A stretch of DNA of 64,000 bases from Halisarca cf. caerulea (taxonomy: Eukaryota > Porifera > Demospongiae > Chondrillida > Halisarcidae), in NCBI GenBank assembly GCA_963170055.1, contig CAUJGJ010000142.1, forward strand, positions 124,001-188,000, given 5' to 3'. The notes under the pieces are model-generated. The model was not told the DNA's origin. It was given only the letters and a program-made list of their open reading frames with translations, and searched no databases. Shown piece after piece: positions 52,901 to 63,000 of this stretch; within the stretch, counting starts at the first letter, position 1; every line of letters begins with the position of its first letter. The position numbers were made by a program, and so were the translations under genes.

Positions 52901-55900
52901 CCCAGTGGAAACACATGACCTTTCTGAACTGCTGTGGGCGTATTTTTGTAGTGTTGGATATGCTGGTGCTAATAGAAATATTTGGCACTAGAACCACACA
53001 CATTCCCAGTGGTCACACATGAAGTTTCTTAACTGCTGTGGGCGAATTTGTGTAGTGTTGGATATGCTGGTGTTAATACCAATATTTGGTACTAGAACCA
53101 CACACATTCCCAGTGGACACACATGAAGTTTCTTAACTGCTGTGGGCGTATTTTGTAGTGTTGGATATGCTGGTGCTAATACCAATATTTGGCACTAGCA
53201 CCACGCACATTCCCAGTGGACACACATGAAGTTTCTTAACTACTGTGGGCGTATTTGTGTAGTGTTGGATATGCTGGTGCTAATACCAATATTTGGCACT
53301 AGAACCACACACATTCCCAGTGGACACACATGAAGTTTCTTAACTGCTGTGGGCGAATTTTTGTAGTGTTGGATATGCTGGTGCTAATACCAATATTTGG
53401 TACTAGAACCACACACATTACCAGTGGACACACATGAAGTTTGTTAACTGCTGTGGGCGTATTTGTGTAGTGTTGGAAATGCTGGTGCTAATACCAATAT
53501 TTGGCACTAGAACCAAGCACATTCCCAGTGGACACACATGAAGTTTCTGAAGTGCTATGGGCGCATTTGTGTAGTGTTGGATATGCTGGTGCTAATACCA
53601 ATATTTGGCACTAGCACCACGCACATTCCCAGTGGACACACATGAAGTTTCTTAACTACTGTGGGCGTATTTGTGTAGTGTTAGATATGCAGGTGCTAAT
53701 ACCAATATTTGGCACTAGCACCACGCACATTCCCAGTGGACACACATGACCTTTCAGAAGTGCTGTGGGCGTATTTGTGTAGTGTAAGATATGCTGGTGC
53801 TAATACCAATACTTGGCACTAGCACCACGCACATTCCCAGTGGACACACATGACCTTTCTGAAGTGCTGTGGGCGTATTTGTGTAATGTTGGATATGCTG
53901 GTGATAATACCAATGTTTGGACTAGCACCACGCACATTCCCAGTGGACACACATGAAGTTTCTGAAGTACTGTGGGCGTATTAGTGTAGTATGTAAAATA
54001 CAGGTGCTAATACCAATATTTGGAACTAGCACCACGCACATTCCCAGTGGACACACATGAAGTTTCTTAACTGCTGTGGGCGTATTTGTGTAGTGTTGGA
54101 TATGCTGGTGCTAATACCAATATTTGGCACTAGAACCACACACATTCCCAGTGGACACACATGAAGTTTCTTAACTGCTGTGGGCGAATTTGTGTAGTGT
54201 TGGATATGCTGGTGTTAATACCAATATTTGGTACTAGAACCACACACATTCCCAGTGGACACACATGAAGTTTCTTAACTGCTGTGGGCGTATTTTGTAG
54301 TGTTGGATATGCTGATATTAATACCAATATTTGGCACTAGCACCACGCACATTCCCAGTGGACACACATGAAGTTTCTTCACTGCTGTGGGCGTATTTTT
54401 GTAGTGTTGGATATGCTGGTGCAAATACCAATATTTGGAACTAGCACCACGCACATTCCCAGTGGACACACATGAAGTTTCTTAACTACTGTTGGCGTAT
54501 TTGTGTAGTGTTGGATATGCTGGTGCTAATACCAATATTTGGCACTAGAACCACACACATTCCCAGTGGTCACACATGAAGTTTCTTAACTGCTGTGGGC
54601 GAATTTGTGTAGTGTTGGATATGCTGGTGTTAATACCAATATTTGGTACTAGAACCACACACATTCCCAGTGGACACACATGAAGTTTCTTAACTGCTGT
54701 GGGCGTATTTTGTAGTGTTGGATATGCTGGTGCTAATACCAATATTTGGCACTAGCACCACGCACATTCCCAGTGGACACACATGAAGTTTCTTCACTGC
54801 TGTGGGCGTATTTGTATAGTGTTGGAAATGCTGGTGCTAATACCAATATTTGGCACTAGAACCACGCACATTCCCAGTGGACACATATGAAGTTTCTGAA
54901 GTTCTATGGGCGCATTTGTGTAGTGTTGGATATGCTGGTGCTAATACCAATATTTGGCACTAGCACCACGCACATTCCCAGTGGACACACATGAAGTTTC
55001 TTAACTGCTGTGGGCGTATTTGTGTAGTGTTGGATATTCTGGTGCTAATACCAATATTTGGCACTAGCACCACGCACATTCCCAGTGGACACACATGACC
55101 TTTCTGAAGTGCTTTGGGCGTATTTGTGTAGTGTTGGATATGCTGGTGCTAATACCAATATTTGGCACTAGCACCATGCACATTCCTAGTAGACACACAT
55201 GAAATTTCATAAGTACTGTGGGCGTATTTGTGTAGTGTTGGATATGCTGGTGCTAATACCAATATTTGGAACTAGCACCACGCACATTCCCAATGGACAC
55301 ACATGAAGTTTCTTAACTACTGTGGGCGTATTTGTGTAGTGTTGGATATGCTGGTGCTAATACCAATATTTGGCACTAGCACCACGCACATTCCCAGTGG
55401 ACACACATGAAGTTTCTGAAGTGCTGTGGAAGTATTTGTGTAGTGTTGGATATGCTGGTGCTAATACCAATATTTGGCACTAGCACCACGCACATTCCCA
55501 GTGGACACACATGAAGTTTCTTAACTACTGTGGGCGTATTTGTGTAGTGTTGGATATGCTGGTGCTAATACCAATATTTGGCACTAGCACCACGCACATT
55601 CCCAGAGGAAATACATGACATTTCTGAAGTACTGTGGGCGTATTTGTGTAGTGTTGGATATGCTGGTTCTAATACCAATATTTGGCACTAGCACCACGCA
55701 CATTCCCAGTGGACACACATGACCTTTTTGATGTTCTGTGGGCGTATTTGTGTAGTGTTGGATATGCTGTTGCTAATACCAATATTTGGCACTAGCACCA
55801 CGCACATTCCCAGTGGACACACATGAAATTTCTTAACTACTTTAAGCGTATATGTGTAGTGTTGGATATGCTGGTGCTAATACCAATTTTTTGCACTAGC

Positions 55901-56300
55901 ACCACGCACATTCCCAGTGGACACACATGAAGTTTCTTAACTACTGTGGGCGTATTTGTGTAGTGTTGGATATGCTGGTGCTAATACTAATATTTGGCAC
56001 TAGCACCACACACATTCCCAGTGGACACACATGACCTTTCTGAAGTGCTGTGGGCGCATTTGCGTAGTGTTGGATATGATGGTGCTAATACCAATATTTG
56101 GCACTAGCACCACGCTCATTCCCAGTGGACGCACATGACCTTTCTGAAGTACTGTAGGCGTATTTGTGTAGTTGTTGATATGCTGGTGCTAATACCAATA
56201 TTTGGCACTAGCACCACGCCCATTCCCAGTGGAAACACATGACCTTTCTGAACTGCTGTGGGCGTATTTTTGTAGTGTTGGATATGCTGGTGCTAATAGA
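49653..56300 (+). repeat. 3324-bp tandem duplication (32 monomers minus 4 bp), practically perfect
   Basis: Copy 1 is 49653-52976 and copy 2 52977-56300. Every private marker I compared is repeated unchanged at offset 3324: TAGTATGTAAAATACAGG (50663/53987), ACCAATACTTGG, CCAATGTTTGGAC, GTTCTATGGGCGC, CAGAGGAAATACATGAC, GATGTTCTGTGGG, CTACTTTAAGCG and CCAATTTTTTGC. No difference was found, which makes it the cleanest long duplication in the window. Either it arose very recently, or it is an assembly duplication. Confidence 0.92.
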
Positions 56301-58748
56301 AATATTTGGCACTAGAACCAAACACATTCCCAGTGGACACACATGAAGTTTCTTAACTGCTGTGGGCGTATTTGTGTAGTGTTGGATATGCTCGTGCTAA
56401 TACAATATTTGCCACTAGCACCACGCACATTCCAAGTTCACACACATGACCTTTCTGAAGTGCTGTGGGCGTATTTGTGTAGTGTTAGATATGCTGGTGC
56501 TAATACCAATATTTGGCACTAGCACCATGCACATTCCTAGTAGACACACATGAAATTTCATAAGTACTGTGGGCGTATTTGTGTAGTGTTGGATATGCTG
56601 GTGCTAATACCAATATTTGGCACTAGCACCACGCACATTCCCAGTGGACACACATGAAGTTTCTTAACTACTGTGGGCGTATTTGTGTAGTGTTGGATGT
56701 GCTGGTGCTAATACCAATATTTGGCACTAGCACCACGCACATTCCCAGTGGACACACATGAAGTTTCTGAAGTGCTGTGGAAGTATTTGTGTAGTGTTGG
56801 ATATGCTGGTGCTAATACCAATATTTGGCACTAGCACCACGCACATTCCCAGAGGACACACATGAAGTTTCTTAACTACTGTGGGCGTATTTGTGTAGTG
56901 TTGGATATGCTGGTGCTAATACCAATATTTGGCACTAGCACCACGCACATTCCCAGAGGAAATACATGACCTTTCTGAAGTACTGTGGGCGTATTTGTGT
57001 AGTGTTGGATATGCTGGTGCTAATACCAATATTTGGCACTAGCACCACGCACATTCCCAGTGGACACACATGACCTTTTTGATGTTCTGTGGGCGTATTT
57101 GTGTAGTGTTGGATATGCTGGTGCTAATACCAATATTTGGCACTAGCACCACGCACATTCCCAGTGGACACAAATGAAATTTCTTAACTACTTTAAGCGT
57201 ATATGTGTAGTGTTGGATATGCTGGTGCTAATACCAATATTTAGCACTAGCACCACGCACATTCCCAGTGGACACACATGAGATTTCTGAAGTGCTGTGG
57301 GCGTATTTGTGTAGTGTTGGATATGCTGGTGCTAATACCAATATTTGGCACTAGCACCACGCACATTCCCAGTGGACACACGTGAAGTTTCTTAACTACT
57401 GTGGGCGTATTTGTGTAGTGTTGGATATGCTGGTGCTAATACCAATATTTGGCACTAGCACCACACACATTCCCAGTGGACACACATGACCTTTCTGAAG
57501 TGCTGTGGGCGTATTTGTGTAGTGTTGGATATGCTGGTGCTAATACCAATATTTGGCACTAGCTCCACGCACATTCCCAGTGGACACACATGAAGTTTCT
57601 TAACTACTGTGGGCGTATTTGTGTAGTGTTGGATATGCTGGTGCTAATACCAATATTTGGCACTAGCACCACGCACATTCCCAGTGGTCACACATGACCT
57701 TTCTGAAGTGCTGTGGGCGTATTTGTGTAGTGTTGGATATGTTGGTGCTAATACCAATATTTGGCACTAGCACCACGCACATTCCAGTGGGCACACATGA
57801 AATTTCTTAACTACTTTAAGCGTATATGTGTAGTGTTCGATATGCTGGTGCTAATACCAATTTTTGACACTAGCACCACGCACATTCCCAGTGGACACAC
57901 ATGAAGTTTCTTAACTACTGTGGGCGAATTTGTGTAGTGTTGGATATGCTGGTGCTAATACCAATATTTGCCACTAGCACCACACACATTCCCAGTGGAC
58001 ACACATGACCTTTCTGAAGTGCTGTGGGCGCATATGCGTAGTGTTGGATATGTTGGTGCTAATACCAATATTTGGCACTAGCACCACGCTCATTCCCAGT
58101 GGACACACATGACCTTTCTGAAGTACTGTAGGCGTATTTGTGTAGTTGTTGATATGCTGGTGCTAATACCAATATTTGGCACTAGCACCACGCCCATTCC
58201 CAGTGGACACACATGACCTTTCTGAACTGCTTGTGGCGTATTTTTGTAGTGTTGGATATGCTGGTGCTAATAGAAATATTTGGCACTAGAACCACACACA
58301 TTCCCAGTGGACACACATGAAGTTTCTTAACTGCTGTGGGCGTATTTGTGTAGTGTTGGATATGCTCGTGCTAATACAATATTTGCCACTAGCACCACGC
58401 ACATTCCAAGTGGACACACGTGACCTTTCTGAAGTGCTGTGGGCGTATTTGTGTAGTGTTGGTTATGCTGGTGCTAATACCAATATTTAGCACTAGCACC
58501 ACGCACATTCCCAGTGGAAACACATGAAATTTCTGAAGTGCTGTGGGCGTATTTGTGTAGTGTTGGATATGCTGGTGCTAATACCAATATTTGGCACTAG
58601 CACCACGCACATTCCCAGTGGACACACGTGAGGTTTCTTAACTACTGTGGGCGTATTTGTGTAGAGTTGGATATGCTGGTGCTAATACCAATATTTGGCA
58701 GTAGCACCGCACACATTCCCAGTGGACACACATGACCTTTCTGAAGTG

Positions 58749-58852
58749 CTGTGGGCGTATTTGTGTAGTGTTGGATATGCTGGTGCTAATACCAATATTT
58801 GGCACTAGCACCACGCACATTCCCAGTGGACACACATGAAGTTTCTTAACTA
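58749..58852 (+). repeat. Reference monomer, type A junction
   Basis: A clean 104-bp example of the type A monomer. It opens with CTGTGGGCG, carries the dyad at internal positions 33-65 and the conserved GGACACACATGA block near 80-91, and ends in the type A junction GAAGTTTCTTAACTA. In the core domain a monomer that follows a type A junction usually carries GTAATG instead of GTAGTG at positions 17-22, so junction and downstream variant travel together. In domains 1 and 4 the same junction more often ends ACTG instead of ACTA. Confidence 0.9.
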
Positions 58853-58956
58853 CTGTGGGCGTATTTGTGTAGTGTTGGATATGCTGGTGCTAATACCAAT
58901 ATTTGGCACTAGCACCACGCACATTCCCAGTGGACACACATGACCTTTCTGAAGTG
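58853..58956 (+). repeat. Reference monomer, type B junction
   Basis: A 104-bp monomer directly after the type A example, identical to it through the dyad and the conserved block but ending in the type B junction GACCTTTCTGAAGTG. Type B is absent from the first ~5.69 kb; its first copy is at about 5698. It then becomes one of the two dominant forms. Minor relatives of this junction are GACGTTTCTGAAGTG, usually followed by GGGTGTATT, and GATCTTTCTGAAGTG. I infer that these mark subfamilies inside higher-order units. Confidence 0.9.
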
Positions 58957-58988
58957 CTGTGGGCGTATTTGTGTAGTGTTGGATATGC

Positions 58989-59021
58989 TGGTGCTAATAC
59001 CAATATTTGGCACTAGCACCA
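58989..59021. repeat. 33-bp dyad (nested inverted repeat) inside each monomer, reference example
   Basis: Outer arms TGGTGCTA (58989-58996) and TAGCACCA (59014-59021) are perfect 8-bp reverse complements. Nested between them, CCAA (59000-59003) and TTGG (59007-59010) pair around a three-base TAT centre. Of 15 possible pairs 13 are Watson-Crick; the mismatches are internal positions 41/57 and 43/55. The same element sits at internal positions 33-65 of most monomers, giving several hundred copies spaced 104 bp apart. It could extrude as a cruciform, fold as a hairpin in a transcript, or bind a dimeric protein; none of these is shown directly. Confidence 0.85.
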
Positions 59022-60059
59022 CGCACATTCCCAGTGGACACACATGACCTTTCTGAAGTGCTGTGGGCGTATTTGTGTAATGTTGGATATGCTGGTGATA
59101 ATACCAACGTTTGGACTAGCACCACGCACATTCCCAGTGGACACACATGAAGTTTCTGAAGCACTGTGGGCGTATTAGTGTAGTATGTAAAATATAGGTG
59201 CTAATACCAATATTTGGAACTAGCACCACGCACATTCCCAGTGGACACACATGAAGTTTCTTAACTGCTGTGGGCGTATTTGTGTAGTGTTGGATATGCT
59301 GGTGCTAATACCAATATTTTGCACTAGAACCACAAACATTCCCAGTGGACACACATGAAGTTTCTTAACTGCTGTGGGCGAATTTGTGTAGTGTTGGATA
59401 TGCTGGTGTTAATACCAATATTTGGTACTAGAACCACACACATTCCCAGTGGACACACATGAAGTTTCTTAACTGCTGTGGGCGTATTTTGTAGTGTTGG
59501 ATATGCTGATGTTAATACCAATATTTGGCACTAGCACCACGCACATTCCCAGTGGACACACATGAAGTTTCTTCACTGCTGTGGGCGTATTTGTGTAGTG
59601 TTGGATATGCTGGTGCTAATACCAATATTTGGAACTAGCACCACGCACATTCCCAGTGGACACACATGAAGTTTCTTAACTACTGTGGGCGTATTTGTGT
59701 AGTGTTGGATATGCTGGTGCTAATACCAATATTTGGAACTAGCACCACGCACATTCCCAGTGGACACACATGAAGTTTCTTAACTACTGTGGGCGTATTT
59801 GTGTAGTGTTGGATATGCTGGTGCTAATACCAATATTTGGCACTAGAACCACACGCATTCCCAGTGGTCACACATGAAGTTTCTTAACTGCTGTGGGCGA
59901 ATTTGTGTAGTGTTGGATATGCTGGTGTTAATACCAATATTTGGTACTAGAACCACACACATTCCCAGTGGACACACATGAAGTTTCTTAACTGCTGTGG
60001 GCGTATTTTGTAGTGTTGGATATGCTGGTGCTAATACCAATATTTGGCACTAGCACCAC

Positions 60060-63000
60060 GCACATTCCCAGTGGACACACATGAAGTTTCTTAACTGATG
60101 TGGGCGAATTTGTGTAGTGTTGGATATGCTGGTGCTAATACCAATATTTGGCACTAGAACCACACACATTCCCAGTGGACACACATGAAGTTTCTTAACT
60201 GCTGTGGGCGAATTTGTGTAGTGTTGGATATGCTGGTGTTAATGCCAATATTTGGCACTAGAACCACACACATTCCCAGTGGACACACATGAAGTTTCTT
60301 AACTGCTGTGGGCGAATTTGTGTAGTGTTGGATATGCTGGTGTTAATGCCAATATTTGGTACTAGAACCACACACATTCCCAGTGGACACACATGAAGTT
60401 TCTTAACTGCTGTGGGCGTATTTTGTAGTGTTGGATATGCTGGTGCTAATACCAATATTTGGCACTAGCACCACGCTCATTCCCAGTGGACGCACATGAC
60501 CTTTCTGAAGTACTGTAGGCGAATTTGTGTAGTTGTTGATATGCTGGTGCTAATACCAATATTTGGCACTAGCACCACGCCCATTACCAATGGACACACA
60601 TAACCTTTCTGAACTGCTGTGGGCGTATTTTTGTATTGTTGGATATGCTGGTGCTAATAGAAATATTTGGCACTAGAACCACACACATTCCCAGTGGACA
60701 CACATGAAGTTTCTTAACTGCTGTGGGCGTATTTGTGTAGTGTTGGATATGCTCGTGCTAATACAATATTTGGCACTAGCACCACGCACATTCCAAGTGG
60801 ACACACGTGACCTTTCTGAAGTTCTGTGGGCGTATTTGTGTAGTGTTGGTTATGCTGGTGCTAATACCAATATTTAGCACTAGCACCACGCACATTCCCA
60901 GTGGACACACATGAAATTTCTGAAGTGCTGTGGGCGTATTTGTGTAGTGTTGGATATGCTGGTGCTAATACCAATATTTGGCACTAGCACCACGCACATT
61001 CCCAGTGGACACACGTGAAGTTTCTTAACTACTGTGGGCGTATTTGTGTAGAGTTGGATATGCTGGTGCTAATACCAATATTTGGCAGTAGCACCGCACA
61101 CATTCCCAGTGGACACACATGACCTTTCTGAAGTGCTGTGGGCGTATTTGTGTAGTGTTGGATATGCTGGTGCTAATACCAATATTTGGCACTAGCACCA
61201 CACACATTCCCAGTGGACACACATGACCTTTCTGAAGTGCTGTGGGCGTATTTGTGTAGTGTTGGATATGCTGGTGCTAATACCAATATTTGGCACTAGC
61301 TCCACGCACATTCCCAGTGGACACACATGAAGTTTCTTAACTACTGTGGGCGTATTTGTGTAGTGTTGGATATGCTGGTGCTAATACCAATATTTGGAAC
61401 TAGCACCACGCACATTCCCAGTGGTCACACATGACCTTTCTGAACTGCTTGTGGCGTATTTTTGTAGTGTTGGATATGCTGGTGCTAATAGAAATATTTG
61501 GCACTAGAACCACACACATTCCCAGTGGACACACATGAAGTTTCTTAACTGCTGTGGGCGTATTTGTGTAGTGTTGGATATGCTCGTGCTAATACAATAT
61601 TTGCCACTAGCACCACGCACATTCCAAGTGGACACACGTGACCTTTCTGAAGTGCTGTGGGCGTATTTGTGTAGGGTTGGTTATGCTGGTGCTAATACAA
61701 ATATTTAGCACTAGCAACACGCACATTCCCAGTGGAAACACATGAAATTTCTGAAGTGCTGTGGGCGTATTTGTGTAGTGTTGGATATGCTGGTGCTAAT
61801 ACCAATATTTGGAACTAGCACCACGCACATTCCCAGTGGACACACATGAAGTTTCTTAACTACTGTGGGCGTATTTGTGTAGTGTTGGATATGCTGGTGC
61901 TAATACCAATATTTGGCACTAGAACCACACACATTCCCAGTGGTCACACATGAAGTTTCTTAACTGCTGTGGGCGAATTTGTGTAGTGTTGGATATGCTG
62001 GTGTTAATACCAATATTTGGTACTAGAACCACACACATTCCCAGTGGACACACATGAAGTTTCTTAACTGCTGTGGGCGTATTTTGTAGTGTTGGATATG
62101 CTGGTGCTAATACCAATATTTGGCACTAGCACCACGCACATTCCCAGTGGACACACATGAAGTTTCTTAACTACTGTGGGCGTATTTGTGTAGTGTTGGA
62201 TATGCTGGTGCTAATACCAATATTTGGCACTAGAACCACACACATTCCCAGTGGACACACATGAAGTTTCTTAACTGCTGTGGGCGAATTTGTGTAGTGT
62301 TGGATATGCTGGTGCTAATACCAATATTTGCCACTAGCACCACACACATTCCCAGTGGACACACATGACCTTTCTGAAGTGCTGTGGGCGCATTTGCGTA
62401 GTGTTGGATATGTTGGTGCTAATACCAATATTTGGCACTAGCACCACGCTCATTCCCAGTGGATACACATGACCTTTCTGAAGTACTGTAGGCGTATTTG
62501 TATAGTTGTTGATATGCTGGTGCTAATACCAATATTTGGCACTAGCACCACGCCCATTCCCAGTGGACACACATGACCTTTCTGAACTGCTTGTGGCGTA
62601 TTTTTGTAGTGTTGGATATGCTGGTGCTAATAGAAATATTTGGCACTAGAACCACACACATTCCCAGTGGACACACATGAAGTTTCTTAACTCCTGTGGG
62701 CGTATTTGTGTAGTGTTGGATATGCTCGTGCTAATACAATATTTGCCACTAGCACCACGCACATTCCAAGTGGACACACGTGACCTTTCTGAAGTGCTGT
62801 GGGCGTATTTGTGTAGGGTTGGTTATGCTGGTGCTAATACCAATATTTAGCACTAGCACCACGCACATTCCCAGTGGAAACACATGAAATTTCTGAAGTG
62901 CTGTGGGCGTATTTGTGTAGTGTTGGATATGCTGGTGCTAATACCAATATTTGGAACTAGCACCACGCACATTCCCAGTGGACACACATGAAGTTTCTTA

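Larger units (their letters stand above)
58070..61205 (+). repeat. 2387-bp offset duplication in domain 4 (23 monomers minus 5 bp)
   Basis: The block with CACGCTCATT, TAGTTGTTGATATG, CACGCCCATT, AATAGAAATATT, GCTCGTGCTAATACAATATT and TAGAGTTGG at about 58070-58820 recurs about 2387 bp on, at roughly 60457-61205. The copies differ at several bases, for example TGCTTGTGGCG versus TGCTGTGGGCG. Beyond 61.2 kb the sequence instead follows 57.48-57.69 kb (AGCTCCACGC at 57561 and 61298), so the array here is a mosaic. Confidence 0.72.

Noticed and set aside
58989..59021. Helitron or other transposon terminus as the origin of the dyad
   Set aside because: A hairpin and a CTAG are present, but there is no adjoining CTRR-type end at the right spacing, no transposase frame and no target-site duplication. 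It stays a possibility only by analogy with transposon-derived satellites elsewhere.
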